64,000 bases of DNA from Agrobacterium arsenijevicii. GTDB lineage: Bacteria; Pseudomonadota; Alphaproteobacteria; Rhizobiales; Rhizobiaceae. The position numbers were made by a program, and so were the translations under genes. Shown here one piece after another: positions 8,065 through 16,277 of this stretch. The first letter of the stretch is position 1, and every line of letters starts with the position of its first letter. The stretch is from the NCBI GenBank assembly GCA_000949895.1, contig JWIT01000019.1:17907-81906 (forward strand), in the 5' to 3' direction. Under the pieces are notes generated by a model that was not told where the DNA came from, ran no database searches, and saw only the letters and a list, made by a program, of their open reading frames with translations.

Positions 8065-8535
8065 ATGGCAGGACAGGAACATCATTACGCCGTTCAGGTG
8101 AAATGGACGGGCAATCGCGGCAAGGGGACTTCCGGTTACCGCGACTATGAACGTGATCACGTCATTTCGGCCGGAGGAAAAGCGGATATCGCCGGCTCCT
8201 CCGATCCCGCCTTCCGCGGCGATCCCTCGCGCTGGAACCCGGAAGACCTGCTGGTCGCCTCGCTCTCGGCCTGCCACAAGCTCTGGTACCTGCATTTCTG
8301 CTCCGTCAACGGCATCATCGTTGAAGACTACGTCGACAATGCCGAGGGCACGCTGGTGATGGAAAAGGATGGAGCGGGCCATTTCAGCGAGGTGGTGCTG
8401 AAGCCGGTCATCACCATCTCGAAAGGCGATCCGGCGAGAGCGGATGAATTGCACCACGACGCGCATGAGAAATGTTTTATCGCCCGGTCGGTGAATTTTC
8501 CGGTGCGTGTGGAGGGGACGGTGAAGGTGGTTTGA
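8065..8535 (+). CDS. OsmC family peroxidase-like protein
   Basis: A 156-residue OsmC/Ohr-fold protein. Both conserved cysteines are present: Cys70 in SLSACHKLWYLHFC (peroxidatic position in Ohr/OsmC) and Cys137 in HEKCFIARSVNFPV (resolving position). In this family the pair reduces organic hydroperoxides in the cytoplasm using lipoyl or other dithiols. The SD sequence AGGGAGGAATGAC precedes the ATG at 8065. It may be co-transcribed with the aminotransferase 59 bp upstream. The sequence is closer to the YhfA-independent OsmC subfamily of about 155 residues than to classical Ohr; that subfamily call is tentative. Confidence 0.88.
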   Translation: MAGQEHHYAVQVKWTGNRGKGTSGYRDYERDHVISAGGKADIAGSSDPAFRGDPSRWNPEDLLVASLSACHKLWYLHFCSVNGIIVEDYVDNAEGTLVMEKDGAGHFSEVVLKPVITISKGDPARADELHHDAHEKCFIARSVNFPVRVEGTVKVV

Positions 8536-8596
8536 GACGGATGTGGGGGCTTCCCCAGCGCGCGTAGCGGATTATTGTGCTCGCCCCAAACTCAAC

Positions 8597-8669
8597 GTCA
8601 TCCTCGGGCTTGACCCGAGGATCCATAGTCGACCGGGTGGTGGATCCTCGGGTCAAGCCCGAGGATGAC
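8597..8669. repeat. Palindromic intergenic element, family A copy 2
   Basis: 29-bp arms at 8597-8625 and 8641-8669 are perfect reverse complements, identical to the arms of the copy at 2320-2392, with a different 15-nt centre. Each arm folds on its own. It lies between the convergent OsmC and amn genes. A separate 10-bp-stem hairpin (CTCAAGGTGT/ACACCTTGAG, 8699-8732, no T-run) sits between it and amn. Confidence 0.9.
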
Positions 8670-8748
8670 GACGGAAAGGTTTCCAGCCTTTGCAGCGCCT
8701 CAAGGTGTATGAACAAACATCAACACCTTGAGGGCGCGATGACCAATC

Positions 8749-10254
8749 TTATTGGAACGCCGTCTCGTAAAAGCTTCTGAGCTTGCGCGAATGCAGCGTT
8801 TCCGTCGGCATGGCGGCAAGTTTCTGCACGGCGCGGATGCCGATTTGCAGATGCTGGGCGACCTGGGTGCGGTAGAACTCCGTCGCCATGCCCGGCAGCT
8901 TCAATTCGCCATGCAGCGGCTTGTCGGAGACGCAGAGCAGGGTGCCGTAGGGCACGCGGAAGCGGAAACCGTTGGCGGCGATGGTGGCCGATTCCATGTC
9001 GAGCGCAATCGCGCGCGATTGCGACAGGCGCTTGACCGGGCCAGCCTGATCGCGAAGCTCCCAGTTGCGGTTGTCGATGGTGGCGACGGTGCCGGTGCGC
9101 ATGATGCGCTTCAGCTCGAAGCCCTCGTAACCGGTAACTTCCGCGACGGCGCCTTCCAGCGCCAGCTGCACTTCGGCCAGCGCCGGGATCGGCACCCAGA
9201 CCGGCAGGTCGTCGTCGAGAACGTGGTCCTCGCGCACATAGGCATGCGCCAGAACATAGTCGCCAAGCCGCTGGCTGTTGCGCAGGCCGGCACAATGGCC
9301 AACCATCAGCCAGGCATGCGGGCGCAGCACGGCAATGTGGTCGGTGATTGTCTTGGCATTCGAGGGGCCGACGCCGATATTGACCAGCGTGATGCCGGCA
9401 TGGCCCTTTTTCTTCAGGTGATAGGCGGGCATCTGCGGCAGGCGACCGAGGACCGAGTCCGTTTCCGGCTTGTCGGAGCCTGCGGGGGTGATGATGTTGC
9501 CCGGCTCCACGAAGGCGGTATAGCCTTCGCCGCCATTCTTCATCAACTGCCGCGCCCATGCGGCGAATTCGTCGATATAGAACTGGTAGTTGGTGAACAG
9601 CACGAAGTTCTGGAAATGGCTGGCGCTGGTCGCCGTATAGTGGCTGAGGCGGGCCAGCGAATAATCGATGCGCTGCGCCGTGAAGGGGGCGAGCGGCGCC
9701 GGTTCGCCGGGCACCTGATCATATTCGCCATTGGCGATGAGATCGTCGGTATTGTTGAGGTCCGGCGTATCGAAAAGATCGCGCAACGGCACGTCGGAAA
9801 GCGACGAAGCCGCCGCCGCCTCGACATAGGCGCCTTCGCCAAAGGCGAAATGCAGCGGAATGGGCGTGGCCGATTCCGAAACGGTGACCGGAACGCTGTG
9901 GTTCTTCATCAGAAGCCCCAGCTGCTCTTTCAGGTAATGGCGGAAAAGTTCCGGCCGGGTGATCGTCGTTGTGTAGACGCCGGGGGCGGAGACATGGCCA
10001 TAGGAAAGCCGCGAATCGACGTGGCCGAAGGTAGCGGTCTCGAGGCTGACCTGCGGGTAGCAGGCGCGGTAGCGGCCGGTGATCGGCGCGCCCTTGGCAA
10101 GGTCGGTGAAGGAATTGATGAGGAACGCCGTATTGCGTTCGTAAAGCGCGGTCAAAGCCTCGACAGCTTCTTTCGGGTCCGTGAATGTCTGCGGCGCGAA
10201 AGGCTCTGGGCTGATGAAGGAGAAGGGCGGAATCGTTCGTTTTGCTATTGTCAT
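8749..10254 (-). CDS. amn: AMP nucleosidase
   Basis: A 501-residue cytoplasmic enzyme that hydrolyses AMP to adenine and ribose 5-phosphate, a regulator of the adenylate pool and of purine salvage. The length matches Amn (about 480-500) and is twice that of simple nucleoside phosphorylases. An N-terminal AMP-nucleosidase-specific domain (about 1-190) precedes a phosphorylase-superfamily catalytic domain (about 280-490). The latter includes NIGVGPSNAKTITDH, MVGHCAGLRNSQRLGDYVLAHAY and the late DMESATIAANGFRF segment with the conserved Glu-Ser. The start at 10254 gives an N-terminus close to known Amn proteins. It is a single gene on its strand. Confidence 0.95.
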   Translation of the reverse strand: MTIAKRTIPPFSFISPEPFAPQTFTDPKEAVEALTALYERNTAFLINSFTDLAKGAPITGRYRACYPQVSLETATFGHVDSRLSYGHVSAPGVYTTTITRPELFRHYLKEQLGLLMKNHSVPVTVSESATPIPLHFAFGEGAYVEAAAASSLSDVPLRDLFDTPDLNNTDDLIANGEYDQVPGEPAPLAPFTAQRIDYSLARLSHYTATSASHFQNFVLFTNYQFYIDEFAAWARQLMKNGGEGYTAFVEPGNIITPAGSDKPETDSVLGRLPQMPAYHLKKKGHAGITLVNIGVGPSNAKTITDHIAVLRPHAWLMVGHCAGLRNSQRLGDYVLAHAYVREDHVLDDDLPVWVPIPALAEVQLALEGAVAEVTGYEGFELKRIMRTGTVATIDNRNWELRDQAGPVKRLSQSRAIALDMESATIAANGFRFRVPYGTLLCVSDKPLHGELKLPGMATEFYRTQVAQHLQIGIRAVQKLAAMPTETLHSRKLRSFYETAFQ

Positions 10255-10357
10255 GGCCCATTATAAGAGGCCTATTTCGACAGGCAAGCGACAGAAATAC
10301 GAAGAAACTGAAAAGAAACGGAAAAAGCAGTCGGGATAATGGCGGGGCGGTGAAATC

Positions 10358-10531
10358 TCAGCCGAGCGCGCCGCGCTGCAGGCTCATCAAAAGCACGAAG
10401 CCTGCACCCTTCGATGCCGGGCGGGGATCGGCCTTGTAAATCGCAAGACCCGCCACCGGGCCGAGAAAGATCGAGGCCATCAGCATCAGTCGCAGTGCGG
10501 AAAACAGGCCGTTGGAAAAGCTTGCGGTCAT
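10358..10531 (-). CDS. Small membrane protein of unknown function
   Basis: A 57-residue protein with one hydrophobic helix (about residues 12-32, LRLMLMASIFLGPVAGLAIY) and a short basic tail. The start at 10531 is favoured because AAGGA sits seven bases upstream, overlapping the stop codon of the preceding small gene; a longer frame to 10609 has no such signal. The 10-bp gap to the upstream gene makes a two-gene operon likely. I do not recognise the family. Confidence 0.55.
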   Translation of the reverse strand: MTASFSNGLFSALRLMLMASIFLGPVAGLAIYKADPRPASKGAGFVLLMSLQRGALG

Positions 10532-10541
10532 CGGCCGGTCC

Positions 10542-10724
10542 TTAAAGCACAACGGGGCAATGGGCAGCAGGCGTCGGGCCATGCTGGCAGGCGAGTGCCG
10601 CCCCCGCATTCACGCGCTGAAAACTGCGGTTGGGATTAACGACGAGCGAGGCGAAGGACATGGCGAAGATCGCCATGAGAAACGCGAAGATTGCCAGCCG
10701 GCTGATCAACTTTGTCATGTCCAT
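10542..10724 (-). CDS. Small exported or membrane-anchored protein of unknown function
   Basis: A 60-residue protein with a basic N-terminus and a hydrophobic stretch (about 8-27, LAIFAFLMAIFAMSFASLVV) that could be a signal peptide or an anchor, then a short polar tail with two cysteines (ACQHGP, AHCPVV). A GGGGAAT sequence precedes the ATG at 10724. The two Cys in the tail could form a periplasmic disulfide. It probably forms an operon with the 57-residue membrane protein downstream. No recognised domain. Confidence 0.5.
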   Translation of the reverse strand: MDMTKLISRLAIFAFLMAIFAMSFASLVVNPNRSFQRVNAGAALACQHGPTPAAHCPVVL

Positions 10725-10882
10725 TCCCCTTTATTGGAGTTCATGGACAGAGTTTTGCCACACTCGGACTGAACGGACCCTGAGACCCCGGTTCATATGG
10801 TGTTCAGGGAGATTAACGGGATTGTTCCGGCATGAATTGAGGCGACGGCTGGCTCCAGCGGCGTCAGATCGCCACTTTTCGA

Positions 10883-11479
10883 TCATGCCGGAGAGGCTGC
10901 CGCTCGTGCGGTGAGTTCGGTGACGAGGTCGTCGAATGCTTCGGGATTAGTAATGTCGACGACCGGTATTTGGTGTTCCCGCGCGGATACCAGCATTTCG
11001 GTATTTTCACGCAGCGACCGCTGGATGAAGGCGTCCATGATCCGGCGCTGCTCCGCCGTCGCATCTTCGTATCGTGCCTCTGAGCGCATCCTCGCCAGAA
11101 GAAAATCGTCCTCGGCATGGAGAAAGACCCCGGCGACGGTGCCGCCAAGCAGCGGCGCGACGAGTTCCGGCCGCAAAGCCGCGCCTTCGAAAATTACGGG
11201 AGTGCCGATGTCCGATCTGCTGTCGATCAGTCCACGGATAAGCGGCCAGATATTCTGATGATGGGCCTTCAGAAACCAATGGATCGTTTCTGCCGAGAGC
11301 CGCCTGTAATATTCCTCCACGGGCGCCGGAATGCTGGGCCAGGGTCGTCCGGGGTGGCGCGCGAGACTGTCCGTGGAAATCGCCTCGCAAAGGAGCTTTG
11401 CGCTCAATAGACCGGCAAGGGTGCTCTTGCCGACATGCGAGGTGCCCGAAATCAGGATTGTCGAAAGGGTGGGGCGCAT
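10883..11479 (-). CDS. P-loop small-molecule kinase-like protein (AAA_33/2-phosphoglycerate-kinase-like)
   Basis: A 198-residue protein with Walker A GTSHVGKST at residues 12-20, ILISG as the first strand, and a later PVIFEGAALRPELVAPLL segment and LARMRSEARYED helix, characteristic of P-loop kinases that phosphorylate small hydroxyl substrates. The substrate is unknown. The start at 11479 (MRPTLST) places the P-loop at the normal distance from the N-terminus; an upstream start at 11569 would add a non-conserved leader. It stands alone between small hypothetical genes. Confidence 0.7.
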   Translation of the reverse strand: MRPTLSTILISGTSHVGKSTLAGLLSAKLLCEAISTDSLARHPGRPWPSIPAPVEEYYRRLSAETIHWFLKAHHQNIWPLIRGLIDSRSDIGTPVIFEGAALRPELVAPLLGGTVAGVFLHAEDDFLLARMRSEARYEDATAEQRRIMDAFIQRSLRENTEMLVSAREHQIPVVDITNPEAFDDLVTELTARAAASPA

Positions 11480-11603
11480 TAAGTCGCTCTTGATGGTGTT
11501 CGGCTGAGCCGCACAATACATCAGCGGATATATCTGTTCCACGCCGCATCCGCTTGCGACGACGGACAAGCTGTCAAAAGCCTGCCCGCCGCATCTTATT
11601 ATA

Positions 11604-11942
11604 TTACAACCGCGTCCAGGTCTGTGATTTGCACAGGATCTTCAGCACGCAGCCCTTCATGCTCAGCGAGTTGCCGGAAACGGTGCCGGTGCCGCTATAG
11701 GTCTTGTCATTGGCGGGGTCGGTGATTTCGCCGGCATAGTTGTTTCCCTTGCCGGAAAGCTTGCCGATCTGTTTTCCGGCGCTTTTGCCGGTTTTCAGCG
11801 TTACGCAAAAGGCCGTGCCGCACGGGGCGATCGCGGCTGTCTCGCCGCTTGCCGTCTTCCAGTTGCCTTCAATCGGCTCGGCGGCAAAAGCAAGGTCGCC
11901 ACCCATCATGAGGGCAGCGGCAATCATCATCACACGCTTCAT
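11604..11942 (-). CDS. DUF2147-like secreted protein
   Basis: A 112-residue protein with a clear signal peptide (MKRVMMIAAALMMGGDLAFA, cleavage after AFA, about residue 20). The mature part begins EPIEGNWKTASGETA and ends in a two-Cys segment (GCVLKILCKSQTWTRL). The G-W-T/K-ASGE opening and C-terminal WTR are typical of DUF2147 proteins, small periplasmic beta-rich proteins of unknown role. The start is set by GGAGG seven bases before the ATG at 11942; a longer upstream frame lacks support. The four cysteines in the mature part suggest two disulfides. Confidence 0.72.
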   Translation of the reverse strand: MKRVMMIAAALMMGGDLAFAAEPIEGNWKTASGETAAIAPCGTAFCVTLKTGKSAGKQIGKLSGKGNNYAGEITDPANDKTYSGTGTVSGNSLSMKGCVLKILCKSQTWTRL

Positions 11943-12423
11943 AAAAACTCCTCCGTCCATGTCGCGCTGTTCCTTGCCCGTTTCGTCCTCCGCACGGGCA
12001 GGCGGATAGTATTTGACGTTCACGTAAAAGGAAACAGAAAATTGCGACTGCAAGGCGGCATTTGCGCCGGTTGCGGGAACGGAAGAGGGGGAATTCAAAA
12101 ATCGTTGTTTGGATCGTGGTGAATGAAGGGTTGAAATCCAATTCTAAAGGTTTCGTAAAATTCGCTCCAAAGTCCTTAATTTCCGCACCTTGCGATATTT
12201 AACAAAAACCCAATTTTACCAATCGTTTGCAGTTTGTTTGCGGCCCATTAATCATGCCTTTTAAGCGCCCGTTGAAAGCCTCATGGCATATTGGGGTCAT
12301 CAAAAGCGCAGGGAAAACCTGCCGGCCGGAAGAACAAAAAAGCCGCATAAGACGGCGGTTCCGAAGGTTAGCCTCAACAAGAAGGCAATTGATGAAACAG
12401 GCGAGAAGACAGGGATTAAAACG
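11943..12423. other. Divergent intergenic region without a clear gene
   Basis: About 480 bp between the DUF2147-like gene and the Sel1-like gene. It is AT-richer than its surroundings around 12100-12250 and must hold both promoters. I see no RNA gene, no repeat and no convincing coding frame. Confidence 0.5.
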
Positions 12424-12690
12424 ATGGCACGCTTTGAAATTCGCGATATCGAAATGGCAGTTGCCGGTGGCGAAGCCCGCGCCGACACCCTTTGCAATCT
12501 CGGCCTGGTCTATGCGACCGGCCGGGGATGCAAGGTGGATCTGGTCACGGCCCACAAATGGCTCAACATCGCCGCGATCCGCGGATCGGAAAGAGCCGCT
12601 TCGATGCGTGCCGATCTTGCCCGCAACATGACGAAAGCGGAACTGGCCGAAGCGCTGCGTGCCGCCCGCGACTGGATGACGATGCACTAA
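12424..12690 (+). CDS. Short SEL1-like repeat protein
   Basis: An 88-residue cytoplasmic protein containing a Sel1/TPR-like helical repeat: CNLGLVYATGRGCKVDLVTAHKWLNIAAIRGSERA fits the A-x-x-x-LG-x-x-Y-x-x-G-x-G consensus, followed by a short helical tail. One full repeat is visible, fewer than usual for the family, so it is a minimal version. The start at 12424 (MARFEIRDIE) follows AGGGATTAAAACG; a longer frame beginning at 12283 adds a basic, unrelated leader. The function is unknown; Sel1 proteins usually mediate protein-protein contact. Confidence 0.75.
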   Translation: MARFEIRDIEMAVAGGEARADTLCNLGLVYATGRGCKVDLVTAHKWLNIAAIRGSERAASMRADLARNMTKAELAEALRAARDWMTMH

Positions 12691-12817
12691 AACATCGCAT
12701 CCGTGACAGAATTTCCGGTCTGGTTCCCTCCAGTCCCGAAGACCGGTACAAACGAAAGTAAACCCGAAGGGGAATGCGGCGAGGGCTTTGAAAAGGAGCT
12801 TTTGCGCTGACACATCA

Positions 12818-12855
12818 AACCGCGACCGGCAGAAACAAGGCCGGCGCGGTTTTCT
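12818..12855 (+). terminator. Probable hairpin terminator after the Sel1-like gene
   Basis: AACCGC-ga-CCGGC (12818-12830) pairs with GCCGG-c-GCGGTT (12840-12851) around a nine-base loop, followed by TTCTT. The U-tract is weak and it lies about 130 bp beyond the stop codon. Confidence 0.5.
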
Positions 12856-12973
12856 TATGTTTGGCGATGTCGGTTGCGGGAAAATGATTCGCGAACAGTG
12901 GTTTGCGGGCTGGTTTTGAATCGATACGCGCAGTGCGCAACACCGGATTACATGCTTGCCGGAGCCCTCCGCC

Positions 12974-13087
12974 CTCATCCCTGTGCTTGTCACAGGGATC
13001 CAGCAGAAGCACGTCCGTGCGGCGGAAGACTCTTTTCAGCCCAAAGACTTGGGCTGGCTAGATTCCTGTGACAAGCACAGGAATGAG
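12974..13087. repeat. 114-bp palindromic intergenic element, family B copy 1
   Basis: The outer units (12975-13002 and about 13059-13086) are inverted and each forms its own hairpin. The left unit has a CCCTGTG/CACAGGG stem and the right TCCTGTG/CACAGGA. The interior contains the palindrome AGCCCAAAGACTTGGGCT just before the right unit. Similar copies lie at 26081-26194 and, inverted, at 40458-40572. It sits between the Sel1-like gene and the convergent HisC-like gene. Confidence 0.9.
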
Positions 13088-13103
13088 GGAGGCGTCATCC
13101 GCC

Positions 13104-14216
13104 TCACCCAATCGCCTTGATAACCTTCGGCAGCGCCCGCTCAAAAAGATCGAGCTTGTCGTCCGGTCCCACACTCACACGAATGCAGCGGTTGAGGGGT
13201 GCCACGCCCGGCATGCGGATGAACACGCCATGTTCCATCAATCCGTCGACGATGGCGCGGGCGTAAGTGCCGTCGCGCTGGCAATCGATGGTGACGAAAT
13301 TGGTGGCGGAGGGCAGGGGCGAAAAGCCGTTGTTGCGGGCAATCGCGGAAATGCGATCGCGGGCCACCGAAATTTTTCCAACGACTTCATGCAGATAGGC
13401 CTGATCCCTAAGCGCCGCCAACGCGCCGGCGACCGAAACGCGCGCCATGCCGAAATGGTTGCGGATCTTGTCGAAGGCTTCGACGTTGCCAAGCGTGCCG
13501 ATGGCGTAACCGACGCGGGCGCCCGCAAGCCCATAGGCTTTCGAGAAGGTCCGCATGCGCAGGATGTTCGGCTGGCCGATCAGCGCATCGATGGCCGGAA
13601 CGGCACTGGCGGGTGCGGTCTCGCAATAGGCCTCGTCCAGAATGAGCAGGCAGGTTTCCGGCAGCGCGCGGGCAAAGGCCACGACTTCGCTTGCCTCCCA
13701 CCAGCTTCCCATCGGATTGTCGGGATTGGCGAAATAGACCAGCGGCGCATTTTCCCGGATGACAAGATCGAGAAGCCCGTCGAGGTTCTCGTGATCATCG
13801 ACATAGGGCGTGGTCACGAGTTTTCCGCCAAAACCGTTCACATGGTAATTGAAGGTAGGATAACCGCCGAGCGAAGTGACCACCGGCGTGCCCGGCTCGA
13901 TGATCAGCCTTGCGATTTCACCCAGCAATCCGTCAACGCCGCAGCCGATGGCGATATTGTCGCGCGAAACGCCGTGATGGATGGCGAGCGCTTCCTTCAG
14001 TTCGAAATTTTCCGGATCGCTGTACATCCAAGTCTCGGCCGCCGCATCGCGCATGGCAAGAAGTACGGAAGGGGCAGGGCCAAAGCCGCTTTCATTGGCG
14101 CCTATCCGCGCTTCCACCTTCAGGCCGCGGTTCCGCTCGATGGCTTCAGGGCCGACAAAGGGAACGGTTGAGGGAAGAGAGACGGCAAGCGGCGTAAGAC
14201 GTGAAAAAGCGGACAT
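13104..14216 (-). CDS. Histidinol-phosphate aminotransferase-like PLP enzyme
   Basis: A 370-residue fold-type I class I/II aminotransferase. The PLP-binding Lys226 is in RTFSKAYGLAGARVGY. NPDNPMGSWW (PLP-contacting Asn) and LILDEAYCE (Asp to the pyridine nitrogen) are also present, and the C-terminal NRCIRVSVG contains the carboxylate/phosphate-binding Arg. The overall pattern is that of the HisC group. There are no histidine genes nearby, so it may be a paralogue acting on aromatic amino acids or another substrate. The start at 14216 (MSAFSRLTPL) is chosen over one 111 bp upstream because the extra leader looks non-coding. Confidence 0.8.
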   Translation of the reverse strand: MSAFSRLTPLAVSLPSTVPFVGPEAIERNRGLKVEARIGANESGFGPAPSVLLAMRDAAAETWMYSDPENFELKEALAIHHGVSRDNIAIGCGVDGLLGEIARLIIEPGTPVVTSLGGYPTFNYHVNGFGGKLVTTPYVDDHENLDGLLDLVIRENAPLVYFANPDNPMGSWWEASEVVAFARALPETCLLILDEAYCETAPASAVPAIDALIGQPNILRMRTFSKAYGLAGARVGYAIGTLGNVEAFDKIRNHFGMARVSVAGALAALRDQAYLHEVVGKISVARDRISAIARNNGFSPLPSATNFVTIDCQRDGTYARAIVDGLMEHGVFIRMPGVAPLNRCIRVSVGPDDKLDLFERALPKVIKAIG

Positions 14217-14375
14217 TGGCTGAGAGTTCCGGTACCTGTTTGAAAACCCGGCACACAATAGGTGCAAATAAACCGGACGCAAGCCGCGCCCGGTTGCCGG
14301 ATGACTGTTTTGGAACAGTTTTTTCAACCGTCACGCCGGGAAAGAAAAACCTGCCGGCGATTCGGTGGGTATGGC

Positions 14376-14723
14376 TCAGACGCTGGTCTCAAAACTCAGC
14401 CTGCGCACATGGTGCAGGAATTCCGCATCGATCAGCATATTGAAACCGATGGTGACCTTTTCCTCCTCCCGGCGGATCAGCGTGCAGCCGATCTCATCGC
14501 GAATGCCGAGGATTTCCAGATAGAAATTGGTGGGCATCTCCAGATGCGGACTGACCTCAAGCTCTGCGCCATAAAGGGAAATGGTGCGCACGAGGCAGCG
14601 CATGGTGTTCTTGGCGCTGAGATGGTGCCCGATGAAGGTGATCTTGCCGGGCCGGTCGATCTGAAATTTCTCGTACTGTTCGTCCTGCGGGACGCTTTGA
14701 CGGGGATCCATATGTAAAGCCAT
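14376..14723 (-). CDS. PilZ-domain-like protein
   Basis: A 115-residue protein with a PilZ-like beta-barrel core: the strand TMRCLVRTISLYGAELEV resembles the D/N-x-S-x-x-G half of the c-di-GMP motif (here ISLYGA), followed by FYLEILG and a closing strand KVTIGFNML. The canonical RxxxR at the N-side is not obvious, so nucleotide binding is uncertain. GGGAGG five bases before the ATG at 14723 fixes the start. It is divergent from the FAD-reductase operon. Confidence 0.6.
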   Translation of the reverse strand: MALHMDPRQSVPQDEQYEKFQIDRPGKITFIGHHLSAKNTMRCLVRTISLYGAELEVSPHLEMPTNFYLEILGIRDEIGCTLIRREEEKVTIGFNMLIDAEFLHHVRRLSFETSV

Positions 14724-15052
14724 GACAACCTCCCGGATTGCCTTTTCCTAGTGCCGATTTTAACGCGGCTTCCTTGCCAGTGCGTGAAGGAAATCCGCGC
14801 AATTGTCTGTTGTCCGTCTCGACATGGGCCAGACTGCCTTTCGGAAGCCGATGTTTCCTTTAGGGAAATGCACCCGACCCCATCCGGTTGCAGGGGTGTC
14901 GCAGCTTGTGGTGATAATGTGTCATGCTTGCACCGGGCTGGCGTCGCTGCGCGGTTGACGCGGGCCGTACTTGGCGTTACGCCTGATCCCGCAATATGGC
15001 TTCGCGGGGTGCGGCAGGATCGGCCCCTTGGCGATTGTTCTGGGAGTGGAAT
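14724..15052. other. Divergent intergenic region
   Basis: About 330 bp between the PilZ-like gene and the FAD reductase. It has normal GC content, with no repeat or RNA hairpin of note. Promoters for both directions must lie here, but I cannot point to them. Confidence 0.4.
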
Positions 15053-16270
15053 GTGACGGGAAGGCTGGTAATCGTCGGGGCAGGGCAAGCCGCTTTCGCA
15101 CTGGCGGCAAAGCTCAGGACGCTGAAGGACGAGCGCCCCATCACCATCATCGGTTCCGAGAACGCTTATCCTTACCAGCGGCCACCGCTGTCGAAAAAAT
15201 ACCTTCTCGGTGAGATGAGCTTCGACCGACTGATGTTCCGGCCCGAAGAGTGGTACGCGGAAAACAATGTCGATATCCGGCTTTCCACCTGGGTCGAAGA
15301 GATCGACCGCGCGGCCAAATCCGTGCGTATGCAGGATGGCAGCACGCTTTCCTACGACAAGCTGGTGCTGGCAACCGGGGCGTCCCCCCGCCTGCTGCCC
15401 GCCAGCATTGGCGGCGATCTGGAAGGGGTGTTGACCGTTCGCGACAAGCGCGATGCCGACCGGCTGACCGAGGAGATGAAACCCGGCCGCAGGCTGCTGG
15501 TCATCGGCGGTGGTTATATCGGTCTGGAAGCGGCCGCCGTTGCCCGCAAACTGGGTCTGGAAGTAACGCTGATCGAAATGGCCGATCGTATTCTCCAGCG
15601 CGTGGCGGCCAAAGAAACCGCCGACATCATACGTGGCATCCATCAGGCTCAGGGCGTCTCCATCCGCGAAAAGACCGGCCTTGTGCGCCTTGTCGGCATG
15701 GATGGCCGGGTGGCCGCTGCCGAGCTTTCTGACGGTTTGATGCTCGATGTGGACTTCGTTATCGTCGGTATCGGCGTGACCCCGAACGACCGGCTTGCCC
15801 GCGAATCGGGCCTCGATGTCGGCAACGGTATCGTTGTGGATGAACACACCCGCAGCTCGGACAAGGATATTCACGCGGTGGGCGATTGTGCGCTGCTGCC
15901 CTGGCGCGGCCAGCATGTGCGTCTCGAATCGGTACAGAACGCGGTCGATCAGGCCGAGGCCGCCGCCCATGTGCTGGCCGGTGCCGAAATCGCCTATGAT
16001 GCAAAACCGTGGTTCTGGTCGGACCAATACGAGGTGAAGCTGCAGATCGCCGGCTTCAATCTCGGTTATGACGAAACGCTGATGCGGCCCGGCGCTCGCG
16101 AAGGCAGCTGGTCTGTCTGGTATTTCCGTGGCGGTCGATTCGTGGCGGTCGATGCCGTCAACGACGCCAAGGCCTATGTCGCCGGCAAGAAATTGCTCGA
16201 TACCGGCGCGGAGCCGGATCGCGCCATCCTGGTGGATCCGTCTGCCGATCTGAAATTACTGCTCTCCTGA
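15053..16270 (+). CDS. FAD-dependent ferredoxin/rubredoxin reductase
   Basis: A 405-residue NAD(P)H:ferredoxin reductase of the ThcD/putidaredoxin-reductase type. The FAD-binding GAGQAA lies at residues 9-14, PYQRPPLSKKYL is at 40-51, the NADH-binding GGGYIGLEAA is at 152-161, and IHAVGDCA is the second FAD contact near 275. A C-terminal reductase domain contains WFWSDQY. Members pass electrons from NAD(P)H to a small iron-sulfur protein serving P450s or dioxygenases, but no ferredoxin or oxygenase gene is adjacent. The start is a GTG at 15053 preceded by GGGAG. The aldolase gene follows after 7 bp, so they form an operon. Confidence 0.9.
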   Translation: MTGRLVIVGAGQAAFALAAKLRTLKDERPITIIGSENAYPYQRPPLSKKYLLGEMSFDRLMFRPEEWYAENNVDIRLSTWVEEIDRAAKSVRMQDGSTLSYDKLVLATGASPRLLPASIGGDLEGVLTVRDKRDADRLTEEMKPGRRLLVIGGGYIGLEAAAVARKLGLEVTLIEMADRILQRVAAKETADIIRGIHQAQGVSIREKTGLVRLVGMDGRVAAAELSDGLMLDVDFVIVGIGVTPNDRLARESGLDVGNGIVVDEHTRSSDKDIHAVGDCALLPWRGQHVRLESVQNAVDQAEAAAHVLAGAEIAYDAKPWFWSDQYEVKLQIAGFNLGYDETLMRPGAREGSWSVWYFRGGRFVAVDAVNDAKAYVAGKKLLDTGAEPDRAILVDPSADLKLLLS

Positions 16271-16277
16271 GGACATC

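Noticed and set aside
8752..10266. 504-codon open frame on the + strand
   Set aside because: Antisense to amn, which is unmistakable; the + translation is His/Arg-rich without motifs.
14477..16027. Long open frame (516 codons) on the minus strand
   Set aside because: It lies opposite the FAD reductase, whose motifs are complete; the minus-strand translation has no recognisable domain and only reflects high-GC codon periodicity.
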